Positions 9,943 to 21,572 of a stretch of DNA of 64,000 nt are shown here, piece by piece. Made by a program: the position numbers and the translations under genes. Source of the DNA: Bemisia tabaci. Its lineage: Eukaryota; Arthropoda; Insecta; Hemiptera; Aleyrodidae. The notes under the pieces are model-generated. The model was not told the origin of the DNA. It did no database searches and saw nothing but the letters and a program-made list of their open reading frames with translations. The DNA lies in contig NC_092796.1 in assembly GCF_918797505.1 (NCBI RefSeq), positions 310,001 through 374,000 on the forward strand, in the 5' to 3' direction. How positions within the stretch are numbered: position 1 is the stretch's first letter; every line of letters begins with the position of its first letter.

Positions 9943-12538
9943 CTGTAAGGAAAATAAATTAGTGCTTTTGTCAAGAGACCAAATTATTGTGATTATGGAA
10001 AAACGGTATTGTGGGGGGGGGGGGGGCACTGTGAGATAATCGCGTTTGAAGCTTTAAAAGTTTGTCAAATAAGGCTCATACAATTCGGGAAGCCGCGGTT
10101 TTTAAATTAATCAAATAAAGATGCGGTTTGAGTTAACTAAAAACTTTAACAATATTTCCCCGAAAGATGTAAAAACAAACATTATCCTGGTTGCATCAGG
10201 TAAACATTTAGAGGTCCGGCGGACCCACGAAATCTTATGTAGTTTTAAATATTCTAATTTTTTTAAAATGTTAGTGCCAGGAATATTTCGTTTGCATTTT
10301 TCTAAATTCAGGTCTTAAGAATACATTAATCAATCAGGATACGCTCCACATTGTCTAGAGCCCCAAAACTGTATAGTTGAAATAATACATGGATAGATTT
10401 CTTTGACTTAAATTTTCACTGATTCCAGTCGTTTATTATTTCTCGGTACATTGCTTTACTTTCGAGAAAATCAGTTACGGAGAGTTAGGTTTGAGCAGAG
10501 AAATTAGAGCTGTCGGCAGAAAGCCACCAGGCTTGCTCTCAAATGCTCCAGGCTTTGCTTGAGCAAATCATTCAGGAGACCGTAGCCAAACAGTGCTGTT
10601 TTGACGCAAGCTCCAATTAGAGTTGTGGCGTTCTGCCGACAGCCCTGACTTGAACCCTAATTTCTTTCCTCAAACCGAATTCTTTACAACCGAGATTCTC
10701 GAAAACTTAGCAATGGGCCTGTTGCAAGGTGCGGGGTTTTGCAAATTGATGCCTGATATCTATGGCAAATTTCACGAAAAGAAGGATGGCGCTACTAAAA
10801 ACACTTGATATGACCTCTCAAACTCAAAATAAGCTGTTTTTGGAACCGACCCATTCGAAACGGCCTTTTTAACGCGGTAACGGATCCGCCATACTTGTGA
10901 CGTCAAATGGTTCGACGTAGACCTGGTCTCTTCACCACTTACAATGTATTTTCCCATAGGGAATCGGCAGCCACTTTTCAAATGCAAATATCGAGTCAAT
11001 CTATGATTTTTTGAACAAAATGAAATTCAGAAATGGATTCCTCGTACGTTTAAATGGTTGGAACCCTCATTAGATAAATAAGAACCGATGGGATAAACCC
11101 CATTTTTCAGGAAGACTGTAGTCAATGGGCGATTATTTACATCTGCTTGGTGATAACAGACATTGACACTTCAATTGTTGCGACGTTGCCACATATTTTC
11201 AATTTACTTCAAAGCCGGGAGGGAATCGGAAATCGGTTCCGGCCGCATGAGGGAATCGGTCTTGGGAGGGAATCGGGGGAGGGAATCGGTTTCGGGAGGA
11301 ATCGGGGGAGGGAATTGGATGGCGCCCGATTATTTACATCTGCTTGGTGATAACAGACATGGACACTGGGCGGCACCCGATTCCCTCCCGAGATTCCCTC
11401 CCGGATCCGATTCCCTCCCGCTAATGACCGCTGCCCAAGTCCGTTTCCGATTCCCTCCCGCTAATGACCTTTAATAAAATGAAGCGGCAACGTCGCATTA
11501 ATCATTCAACTTACCATTTCCAGAGGGAGGCGCTGTTTCCCGTGAGTGTTTCAGGAAAATTAGGGTATATTCAGAAAATTATGATGATTTGATGAAGAAA
11601 GTGGGCTAGGTTGATAGAAAGTTCTCAAAGTCTGTTTCACATGTATGTGTTCATATGCATGTTGTATGTAGTTTTTCTGTGAACATCCGGCAGCCATGAA
11701 CATGACTTACTACTGTGATTTTATTGTTTGTGTGACGCATCTCTCTACACCCCTTTTAGTTTTTCTGTGAACATCCGGCAGCCATGAAGAGGGTCATAGA
11801 AGGGAGAGAGGGTTCTCAAATTTTGTTTTATGCATGCATATGAAATAGACTTTGAGAACTTTCTATCAACCTAGCCCACTTTCTTCATCAAATCATCATA
11901 ATTTTGTGAATATACCCTAATTTTCCTGAAACACTCACAGGAAACAGCGCCTCCCTCTGGAAATGGTAAGTTGAATGATTAATGCGACGTTGCCGCTTCA
12001 TTTTATTAAAGGTCATTAGCGGGAGAGAATCGCGAAACGGACTTGGGCAGCGGTCATTAGCGGGAGGGAATCGGATCCGGGAGGGAATCTCGGGAGGGAA
12101 TCGGGTGCCGCCCTGGACACTAGAACAATATTTAGCCATTTTCATGAGTTTTTACTTTTTTGTCACTATTTAGAGGTAAGTTTCTCTTGTAAATCAATTG
12201 TTCAGTGCCTTAGGATCATGTTAAAAGCTGTAACGGTACACATTGTTACTTATTAGTTCAGAACATACTCCGGCAGTCCAACGCTCAAATCAAGGATGTT
12301 CTCTCAGTGTAGGTAAATCATTCTTAACTCTTCAACAAATATCTCAATATCATTCAGAACATTTCCAAGTTTTATAAACTTATGTTACCCACTTTAAAGT
12401 CCTGTGTGTTTTTAATGTAATACTATACAGAAAAATGTATCGATAAGTCTGGTAACCGAAGAAGGATCCTACGTCTACTTTCCTTGCCTCCATCTAAAAC
12501 ATACCGGTCTCCTCATCTCATCAATATTGTCAAAGATA

Positions 12539-12580
<42 letters not shown>

Positions 12581-14566
12581 CATCAATAATTGATACTATC
12601 ATTTTGGGGTCTTCGGTGAAACATTGAAGGGTGAAATATTAAGAAATAACAACTGACTCGCTACATTCAGGTTTGAGCGTTGGACTGCCGGAGTGTGTTC
12701 CGAGTTAATAAAGTAACAATGTGTACCGTTACAGCTTTTAACATGATCCTAAGGCACTGAACAATTGATTTACAAAAGAAACTTACCTCCAAATAGTGAC
12801 AAAAAAGTAAAAACTCATGAAAATGGCTAAATATTGAGCTAGTGTCAATGTCTGTTATCACTAAGCAGATGTGAACAATCGCCCATTGACTACAGTCTTC
12901 CTGAAAAATGGGGTTTATCCCATCGGTTCTTATTTATCTAATGAGGGTTCCAACCATTTAAACGTACGAGGAATCCATTTCTGAATTTCATTTTGTTCAA
13001 AAAATCATAGATTGACTCGATATTTGCATTTGAAAAGTGGCTGCCAATTCCCTATGGGAAAATACATTGTAAGTGATGAAGAGACCAGGTCTGTCGAACC
13101 ATCTGACGTCACAAGTATGGCGGATCCGTTACCGCGTTAAAGTGACGGTTTTAAAATCCGAATTTTGAGGCGTTTCTAAGTTGATTTTTTGGGGGTTTCC
13201 GGTGATCAAAAAACTTCGGGAAAATTTCTGTGACATCAGGAGCCTTAGTTCTTTCGATAAAAGCAATAAAGAAAATTGGTGCAACAGGCCCATTCGTTGC
13301 CTCGAGAAATGTGAAACGGCAGGAAAAGGTATTCAAATATTGGTCAAACAATTTGCAGCCATAAATTAAGTAATCTTACCCTCGGCTCGCTGAAAAATGT
13401 CTCTTTTGGAGGAATAAATAATATAAAGTCAGGACTTACATCCATTGTAACTGTCTTCACCAGGAGTGATCCGTTGGCTAGTGTTTCGATACTTCCATTC
13501 ATCATTCTAGCTTCAGAGTGTATTTCTCCTAAAAAAAGTGGCTCAGTTCCATTGCTTTGAGACTGAGCTCCAGATTGAGCTGGTTCAGCGTGTGTTTGAG
13601 ATGGAGAGTTAGCCGCACTCTCTTTATCAGATCCATCGCACTTGACTGTAATGGTGCATCAAACGAACAAATGGTTTCAATGGTAACTTTTTTTTTCTCG
13701 TACCTGGTATGCTGCATAATGATTTCAATACAACTAAGGCTCGGGGAAAATGTTTCAAACTCAGACTTTATCGATTGATCAGCTCATTCTCGTCAATACC
13801 GTTGATAAGTCTTCAATACAAGAATACTTAAATTTAAATTTACGTTTTTTTAAATATTTTGGAGGTAAAATTGTAATTTCATTGATTCTTGACCTATTTT
13901 CAGACAAACATAATATCCATTTCATGACATTCGGTGCCATTGCAACATAATTTCAAACATTTATGCCTGTTGGCTCAATAATTTAGCATGTAGATCACTA
14001 ATATACGTATATAAATTTCGTTAACTGGTATAACATTATGATTACTTCGTTTGCGGTCCACAACATCAACGGATTGTTGTGCATATCTCGGTAAATTTTC
14101 CACAAAAAGGGAGTCAAATTCCGAGGGAATCCAAACAAACGTTCTCTTGTAAAAAAAATAAATTGCCAAGTTAAATTGGCAGTAATTGAGGTGGCTTGGT
14201 TCCTTTCTCCTAAACGCCAACGCTAAATTGCCACTTGATTCTTTATAGTAATTAAAGCATGCACTTAAAATTTTGCGTTTTCGGTTCTAATCTTGAAATT
14301 ACACATTTAATTTATTATTATTGTCACCTGGAATGAGAGTGATAATGATATACTTTAATTAACAAAACCAATTAAGTGGAAAAATTAATTTAATGATAAT
14401 ATATTGACTTAATTCTTGTTTCCAAAGAGCTGAAATTCATCACTTTCTACCCTATTATATAGAATGCAATGCAATCCCCAGTCAGGGTTTATGCCTTACC
14501 GGAGCTAAGGACAGCGACGAAACAAATGGCTGCGAAGAGTTGCAGTCTACAATCAAACTGCAGCAT
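9829..14566 (-). CDS. Unrecognised small secreted protein (three exons)
   Basis: The spliced minus-strand gene is 14,566-14,500, 13,645-13,440 and 9,942-9,829, encoding 128 residues. Exon 1 is a signal peptide starting MLQFDCRLQL with a hydrophobic core (LFAAICFVAVL) and ends one base into codon 23. Exon 2 supplies the other two bases, and its 68 codons are open, ending at GAT before GTAAGT. Exon 3 follows TTTTCCTTACAG in phase 0 and ends in TAA. The mature part is rich in Ser, Ala, Gln and Gly. It has N-glycosylation sequons at N54, N72 and N80 and a CVDGDC cysteine pair at 92-97, with an acidic, proline-containing end. An AATAAA lies 45 bases past the stop. The start has A at -3. Intron 2 (3.5 kb) contains foldback elements. 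I know no matching family. A secreted or salivary role is only a guess from the signal peptide. Confidence 0.65.
10506..10646. mobile_element. Short hAT-like MITE
   Basis: The left end AGCTGTCGGCAGAAAGCCAC is mirrored on the right as GTGGCGTTCTGCCGACAG followed by CCCTG. Read from the right, the element starts CAGGGCTGTCGGC, a hAT-like terminus. It sits in intron 2 of the secreted protein gene. No clean target duplication is visible. Confidence 0.6.
11128..11367. repeat. ~40-bp direct repeat flanking a GGGAGGGAATCGG array
   Basis: A block containing GATTATTTACATCTGCTTGG and ending in a (T/G)GACACT motif occurs at 11,128-11,168 and again at 11,326-11,367. Between them are several copies of GGGAGGGAATCGG, the subterminal motif of the adjacent MITE. 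It looks like a relict of an earlier insertion or an unequal exchange. Confidence 0.65.
11368..12113. mobile_element. Nested palindromic MITE with 8-bp target duplication
   Basis: The 746-bp element has near-perfect inverted ends starting GGGCGGCACCCGATTCC. It is flanked on both sides by TGGACACT (11,360-11,367 and 12,114-12,121). The ends carry repeated GGGAGGGAATCGG motifs. The arms are long (about 270 bp), and the loop contains an 88-bp tandem duplication (31 identical bases from 11,670 and 11,758). Eight-base duplications occur with hAT and P-type elements; the terminus does not decide between them. Removing it restores the contiguous arm of the host foldback. Confidence 0.85.
13440..13645 (-). 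CDS. Exon 2 (Ser/Gln-rich, glycosylated region)
   Basis: The 206-base exon lies between the acceptor CCATTACAG and the consensus donor GTAAGT. Only the frame dictated by exon 1 is considered, and it is fully open. It contains all three N-X-S/T sequons. The acceptor has a weak pyrimidine tract, which is the least certain part. Confidence 0.65.
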
Positions 14567-15483
14567 TTTGAACGTTAAGGTTTCACGAGCTAAAATAAAC
14601 TGCAAATATAAGACCTAGTCACAGAAACGTAGCACACATGACCATGAGTTGACCATTTACTTATGTGAATCGCGAGGTACTCCAATGCTTCATTCATAAC
14701 AATGAAACGATGATTCATTCCGCGATGTCGTATCACGATTTTATTGCGCAATAAAAAGAGACTGAACAATCTAGAAGGTTCAAAATGTTTGTGGTTTTAT
14801 CCAAATTTTCCGTCAGCAATTTTTTGTGTGTATGAATGAGGAAGGTGCCATTAAAAAAACTCATTACTCGCGCGTGATAACACTTGGTCATTGTGTTATC
14901 ACCGGTTGACAAAAGAATCATAAGACCGGATTACACTGAGAGCAACGAAGAATCTCTTAGTCGTCTAATTATTTAAATACACACGAGGCACATTAAATAG
15001 ATTAGTTTTTCCTCACGTATATTTTTAACAGTTCGGGAGATAATTGAATGAGCTGTGCACTACAATGGGCGCCAGTTATTTAAAGACTGTTCATTAAAAT
15101 TATTGAAAAGATTAGATTTTTTAAGTAAAGCAGATAAAACTAGTTGAAATAAAAGCTAGAGATGTCTTCCTTTGTTTGAATCCCATTTTTAATATAAAAC
15201 GCGACTTTGGCTTTTGCAAAATGGATTCGTTTTATCGGTAATCCAGGATTAGGCGAAAGGTCTAAGACAATATATGAGGATTGCGCGAATAGGAACTTTA
15301 AAATCTGCTACAGAAATGCGCGAATTTAAAATGAAGTTAATTTAAGACAGAAGTTAAGCAAAATAGTAAACAGTTGGGAAATAAACGCATTTTTATGCTC
15401 ACACTAGTGTGTAGGTTAGTTTTTCATCGATGTCTTACATTCTGATGAAAAATCAAGTGAAAAGACTGAATAGTTGTGGCGGG
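13646..15483. other. Intron 1, exon 1 and upstream flank of the secreted protein gene
   Basis: Besides exon 1, this stretch holds a degenerate right end (14,150-14,220) of the repeat whose fuller copy is at 36,486-36,738. No other gene was seen. A TATA-like TTATATTT lies about 40 bases upstream of the minus-strand ATG. Confidence 0.4.
14500..14566 (-). CDS. Exon 1 (signal peptide) of the secreted protein gene
   Basis: The ATG is at 14,566-14,564 in the context CAAAATG. Twenty-two codons plus one base are followed by the donor GTAAGG. It encodes a positively charged start, a hydrophobic core and small residues, as a cleavable signal peptide does. Confidence 0.65.
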
Positions 15484-15775
15484 TATAAAGAACTTTCCTA
15501 ACTTTTCTCGAAAAAAATATTCAATCGGGAGGAACGAGGCAACGTTGGAATGCTCATACGGCGTCGAAACACAGCATGGACCTTTTAAGCTCTATTATTC
15601 GATGCCGCGATTATTCTAAAGCGAATTGGAATAACTGCGCGAAACACACTGCGGTCGGCGTATAACCCATATCAGCGCCTCCAAGACTGCATGAATACTT
15701 CTCGCATTGCGCCAAACGCAATGCAGTCGGTCAGTTGGCGTGAAACGCATATTAGCGCCTACATAGGAATGCTGT
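15484..15775. repeat. Dispersed repeat with ~70-bp internal units
   Basis: It starts TAAAGAACTTTCCTAACTTT and is closely similar to 38,337-38,615. Its later part contains two diverged tandem units built around the GCGCC...GACTG...AATACTTCTCGCATTGCG motif. The same unit occurs on the opposite strand at 24,408-24,546. Confidence 0.65.
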
Positions 15776-17122
15776 CGGACTGCGTGTCAGCATTCTTGAC
15801 TTCCTGCTCCAGTTTTCACCATAATTAATGGGGAAATGTGTATCCTCACTGAAATGATTCAGAAACTCGGATGATATTTAATTTTTTTTTTTTTTGTTTC
15901 CCATATAGAACCTAGCCTTACGGCAACGTTGTCATGAACCTTGCCGCATACCATCCGCGATAGCGTTGCCGCAAATAGGTTGACGAAACCTTTCCGCAAC
16001 GTTCTCGCGAAATGTGTGGAAGACCCACCATTCCGCGACAAGCTTACAGAATGGTTTCCTTAACCTTGACGCAGAAGTAATTGCTGAAGAGCTTTTAAGG
16101 AAACGTTACCGTAACCTTTCCGCGAAATTAAATTAGCAAACCTTTCCGTCATAGGGTTATGGAAGCCTTACCATGAACACCTTATTACAAGCATTTCCAA
16201 TTTAACGTTGATGTAAGCGTTCCATGACAGTGTTTCCGCTAACCCTTTGCTACCTTACCTTACGGCAACCTTGACGCGCCAAGGGCAAAGGGCAACCATT
16301 GTATGGAACATCCTTCGGAAACGTCGACGCAACGTTACCGGCTAAATGCTCGCCGCTGCCTTTCTGGAGAAAGGGTTCTGCAACGATTCACCGGTAAGCA
16401 TTCCCGTCTTGCTTTCCGTCAAAAGGTTACGGTAAAGTTACTGCGGAGTCCCTTTTGAAGTGTTTCTCCAATCAAGGCTAACGTAAGGTTACCGTGGCAA
16501 AGTTTCTCAGAACCCTTTTATATCTAACGTTACGGCAACCTTTACGCGCCAGGGGCAAAGGGCAATCGATGCATCGGCATTTTCGTGGAAACGTCCGCGC
16601 AACGTTACCGGCTAAAGTCATTGGCGCGATAATGGCACTCGCGGCAAGGCTACCTCAAAGTTATAGTGGCACTCATGCGGAAACCACTGGAAAAAAAAAT
16701 GAAATCTTAAAATAAGATTTTGTGCACTCTTGGAAATTTTTCTCTTGATCCAAGCGGATTTTGCATTGAACCAAGAGACTTGACACTTGAGTTAAGAAAA
16801 CGGACTCTTGGATTAAGATGCCAGCACCCGGGCTCTAAATGCAAGAAACTTGGTTTCTTAAAAGAAGAGTTCTGAATCTTAACTCAAGATTAACTCTTAA
16901 CTCCTTCCAAGAGCCTCAGGGTTCTTGAATGAAGTTTTCAGGTTTCTTGAATCAAGCTTTCAGATTTCTTGAATCAACCCTTTACGTTTCGTAAATAATC
17001 ACTTGGAGGGGAGGAGGGTTCGGTTTAATAGTTCAGCTTTTCTTAACTTAAGATGTATGAGTCCACATTTAAAGAATTACTGTGAGAACGAAGTGATGAA
17101 TAGTGGCGAAAATGTTATCTTT

Positions 17123-17770
17123 GGCCACGGCCGCCATCTTGGATTTTGAAATTTTGAAAATCTGACCTGAAATTCGAGTTCCCCTTTGAAAAATACCCCC
17201 GAATACCGAGTTACACGAAAATCGAGCGAACAGGAGCTGACTTAGCATTTTAGGCCACGGCCGCCATTTTGGATTTTGAAATTTTGAAAATCTGACCAAA
17301 CATTCGAGCTTCTCGTCGAAAAGTATCCCCGGATACCAAGTTTCACGAAAATCGAGCGAACAGGAGCTGACTTAGCATTTTAGGCCACGGCCGCCATCTT
17401 GGATTTTGAAATTTTGAAAATCTGACCAAAAATTCGAGTTTCCCGTCGAAAAGTACCCCCGGAAAGCGAGTTTCACGAAAATCGAGCGAACAGGAGCCGA
17501 CTTAGCATTTTAGGCCACGGCCGCCATCTTGGATTTTGAAATTTTGAAAATCTGACCAAAAATACGAGTTTCCCGTCGAAAAGTACCCCGGAAACCGAGT
17601 TTCACGAAAATCGAGCGAACAGGAGCCGACTTAGCATTTTAGGCCACGGCCGCCATCATGGATTTTGAAATTTTGAAAATCTGACCAAAAATTCGAGTTT
17701 CCCGTCGAAAAGTACCCCCGGTCAGAAAGTTTCAAGAAAATTCGTCGATAAATACCCCCTAAAACCTGAA
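17123..17770. repeat. Five-copy 130-bp tandem array
   Basis: Units begin GGCCACGGCCGCCAT at 17,123, 17,253, 17,383, 17,513 and 17,642. The spacings are 130, 130, 130 and 129 bases, and the copies are highly similar. The last unit decays after about 110 bases. Each unit contains a GATTTTGAAATTTTGAAAATC block that is partly self-complementary. It is a satellite-like array inside a transposable element. Confidence 0.9.
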
Positions 17771-18039
17771 ATTTCATCTATAATGCTGTGACGTCACGCG
17801 ACAGGATTGAACCTGTTGAAATCTCGGTACAGTAGCTTTATATAATTCATACTTTCTAGGTATTTTAAAGGACAAAATACGAGGGCTGAAAAATAACTTT
17901 ACGGATGAAACTTAGAAAGTTTTAGTTTCGAAAAGGTTTAAGTGCTCTGAATGAAGTAGTAAGGACGAAGAACAAGCTGCATAACTACTAGTCGCTCCTA
18001 GAAGGGTTTGTAGGGATATTTCGACCTCACTCTTCATCA

Positions 18040-18117
18040 GCAGCTATAGCTCAGTTGGTAGAGCGCTCGGCTGTGAATCCAGTCGCCGCGCGCCGTGGGT
18101 TCGAATCTCCACAGGTC
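18040..18117 (+). tRNA. tRNA-His(GTG)-like pseudogene or SINE head
   Basis: An A box TAGCTCAGTTGG and B box GGTTCGAATC sit at tRNA spacing. The D stem (GCTC/GAGC) is perfect, and the anticodon stem pairs 4 of 5 around GTG. The T arm carries an extra base and the acceptor arms do not match, so it is probably non-functional. The 3' flank ends with an AATAAATCA motif, as tRNA-derived SINEs may. Confidence 0.55.
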
Positions 18118-18736
18118 CGCTCGAGATTTTACGCCGCAACATCTCTCCATTGGTAAGTCAAATTGTCTAATATATGTCTCCTTGTCTCTCTAATTAACTT
18201 GTGTAATACTTGTATGTACTGAATAAATCACTAAATAGTTGATGATGTGTGAACAGAAAACATGTACTCTTCACAAGTAGAGTGCGCTCCTGATCAATTT
18301 TTGGAAATCCTGATCTAAGAAAACAGAAATCTTGATCCAAGAAACGATGGAATTTTAAATTAAGAAACCAGGTTTCTTGGTTCAACAACTTTCGGATGCT
18401 AGATCCAAGAAGCATGTTTCTTGTCGCCGCTTTTAAGCAACCAGGACTCTTAAGTCAATGCACCATTGCATTGGTCTAAGAAGGTTTTTTTTCCAGTAAC
18501 TTCTTAGGAAAGGGGTCGGCAACGTTGCCGAGGAAATGGTTGCTCGAACGGCAAGGTTACCAATACCTTGCCGTCAGGTTGCCGATCTCGTGCCGTACCG
18601 TTACGGCAACGCTGCCGACGCGTAAGCATCCAGGATTGCCGGAAACGTTGCCGCGGTAACATTTCCGGTAGCCTTACCTCATTTCCACGGCAAGGTTACA
18701 GTAATGTTACGCTAGGGTTTTTTTTCTATATGGGAA

Positions 18737-21111
18737 TTGTTATATTAAAAGTATCAAACCTTCAGTAATTTCATATGAAATGAAAAAACCTATTTTCTTC
18801 CGTTTGGCGGGACTCATTAGCGAGCGTGAATTTTTCCTGTCGAGAAACTCTCTCCTGGGCGCGAGCTTTCTTCTTGTCTGCTCTCCTCACCTCTGCTGCA
18901 AGGATAGTATCCTTCACTGTGGATATTATGCATTCTCATCCAGGTTTTCGTTGAAGAATTAAACATGCTTTATCCTCTTCATTTTCCATGATATCTAGAG
19001 TATTGCATAAAGCAATGTCGAATAACACGTCGATTTTTGCCGTAAAATCAGTCTCCAAATTCTCTTGAACCAGCGATCGACGGCTAGCATTTTTTGATAC
19101 GCGCCTCCACTCCTCATAAAAATGTAAACATTTTTAAAAACATGGACACTATGTATCACAGGGATTCTACATTTTTCATTCCATATTGGAATTACAAGAT
19201 CAGAGGTTTTTGACGCACCGCCATTGACATTAATGTGCGAAAACTTCACATAATAGAAAAACACTTTAAGCACTTCCAGAATTTGGGGCAATTTTCTTTC
19301 ATCAAATTTTTCTTAAACTTTTCCAATTAAATTTACACTAATCGCTTTTGATCGCGTAAAGGGCTTACGATTCGACAACATCGCACCTATCTTTTTAATT
19401 AGTCCTTAATTAAACCTCTCATGCAAACCTCTCATCAATAGCAGCTTTTATTTCCCGGAGATTTTCAGGGCTGTTCTGTAGTTATGGCAAATTTTCCCCA
19501 CTTACACTCCTAACCGTACAAACTATATATGTATTTGTCACTCTTTTCATCACTTCCTTGTATGGCTCATATTTCCTCATCTATATTGAAAAAGTATAAT
19601 GCATTTTCATTATGGATAGAAAATGTGGATGCTTTTCCACTGGATATCCCCCTCCCACCCCACCGTTCGTTCCTCTACGCCGGTGTAAAGCGGCGATACG
19701 CAACCCTGCCGCGCGCGCACGCTCAGCGGCGGGCCGGCCGCGGCGCGCCCCGCCAGCCCATAGCCTCACGTCGTCATTGGGCCGTTTGTGACCTTACGCT
19801 TCAAGATACGGCAAAACGGACGAAATTTCTGCCCTAAAAGGGCCGTAACTTGCCATTTTCCTTCAGAATTGATGTGTCGCTTGCCAAAATTTTTGAATTT
19901 TGGGTTTAGGCCCTTTAGGCCCTTTGAGGCACGGGTTAAAATTTTTTTAAAATTTTTTCCTTTTAGGGGGTTCATTTAGAGACTACATAGAAACTTTTTA
20001 GGGGTTGACCAACTTGATTTTCGCAAAACTCAAAAATAAGGCACACCCTACCGCAGGCCCCTAGTTCACTTTCAAGTGTCTATGAAGCTCTCTGGGCCAT
20101 TCGTGCTGCGAGAGCTATCCATCGAAGAGAAACATGCCCGTAAGTGAGGAGGGAATGAACAGTCTTCCGCGATGTAGTTTTTTTACCAAAAACTACCAAG
20201 GTTGCCAGATTAACGCTTCCTCGTTGAATACTGAATATTCGAGCAAACATGTGAGAATTCAGTACCAGAAAAATTCGCGCAATCCTATACATCTCCAAAA
20301 ATGTAAAATAGGGGGCATTCGGGCATCGCAGCCCGTTTTATATAAGCAATGTGGGTGTGCCTTCATTCATTTCCTTATTCTAAGTTTTCACCTTAACTAC
20401 AAAATTCATACCAAAACTTTTGAGCTTGGCAACCTACATCTTTTTTAAAAATGAAATTATTTCATGAAAAACTGATTCGGAGCAAATTTTCCTAAATTGC
20501 TAATTGAAATACTTATAATGTAACTAAACATGCTCGAACATGCGACATTTGATAATACCATTTGTGGTGTGGAGGTAATATTCTTAACTTCGTTGAACTC
20601 TATTTTGTTTCGTTTCATTTCGTTTTTTCGAACCGTGCTTGTTTTTAATTACGGTGAAAACTTTCCAGAGTCTTTAATGATAACAATATTAACCGAGACA
20701 GGCGCTTTCTTGGAGCTTCCTTTTTAAAGCACACTTTTTCGCAGAAGTTATCCAATTAAAATGACATCTCTGAAGAGAAAATGGAAAAATCTGATACCTA
20801 GGAGAACGCCTTCGTGAAGTTTAAAAATTTGCGATCGAACTTATCTTTGGCCAAACACTTATCTTTGTTATCTTATCACATTCTTCATAGCACTTTTTTG
20901 TCTGTATTTTAATTCCGGTAATCCATAGATTGTTTACGCAAAGCATAAAACTTTTGAATACAAAATCAAGCCAGGATGAAAATGACCAAATTGTCTGATG
21001 ACTGCGAAGAGTGTCTCCGAAATGAGATATCACCAGTATAATCGGGAGGATGAAAGTAATATAAGATGCACTTTGCAAATTACGCAGCCTCCGAGCCGTG
21101 TTCAAAGGCGC
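18737..21111. other. No gene recognised; GC-rich patch at 19,680-19,790
   Basis: This is mostly AT-rich DNA. A 110-base CpG-dense patch near 19,680-19,790 stands out, but it has no exon or promoter signature I can defend. Short frames here overlap on both strands and look random. Confidence 0.4.
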
Positions 21112-21272
21112 AGTGGCGATTCTTGACAGATGGCAACACTGTTTTTTCTCAATGTGAATGTACTAAAAAAAATCGATTATTGGTGAGGTAGCTTGCCTCA
21201 CATGTATTAGATAGTTTCAATGGATATAAATGGGGAAAAATAGTGTCGCCAACCGGCAAAATCGCCACTGTA
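21112..21272. mobile_element. Short hAT-like MITE
   Basis: The left end CAGTGGCGATTCTTG is mirrored on the right by CAAAATCGCCACTG. The same left end occurs at 54,897. No clean 8-bp duplication is visible. Confidence 0.55.
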
Positions 21273-21572
21273 TAGTCGTTACTCAAACGGTTCTTTTTCC
21301 GTAGAGTCCCGATGCCATTTTAATCACATTCACATTGTGATTGAAGGTTTAGGGAGGTCCTTAGAAAAACATCAAATATAGAGTAATTTTTAAGAATCTC
21401 CAGTACTTAGAGAATAGCTTCGAAAATATATCTGCGGTGGTAGCCAATCACCATCCATCGGGAGAAGTGCGTCTTGCGCTCACCTCTCATTGGATGGTGC
21501 TTGGCTACCACTACAGAACCATGTTTTATCTCTTCAAAAATGATTGTCACAAGCTTTAAAGGATAGTTACAC

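Larger units (their letters stand above)
10860..13150. mobile_element. Large foldback element, interrupted in its left arm
   Basis: 10,860-11,170 pairs with 12,840-13,150, and the next inward block of the right arm (12,664-12,840) pairs with 12,115-12,297. In the right arm these two blocks are contiguous. In the left arm they are separated by about 950 bp holding a second, precisely bounded element. The loop holds a T38 run (12,541-12,578). The whole lies inside intron 2 of the minus-strand secreted protein gene. Confidence 0.75.
15898..18736. mobile_element. 2.84-kb non-autonomous element with subterminal repeats
   Basis: The ends read TTCCCATATAG and, inverted, the same, each followed outward by TTGT, a candidate 4-bp target duplication. 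The left one is next to a T-run, so it is weak. Inside both ends are many degenerate copies of GTTACCGTAAC/GCGGCAACGTT-type motifs. Further in lie CTTGAATCAAG-like motifs on both sides. The centre holds a 130-bp tandem array and a tRNA-like segment. No transposase is recognisable. The superfamily is unknown. Confidence 0.65.
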
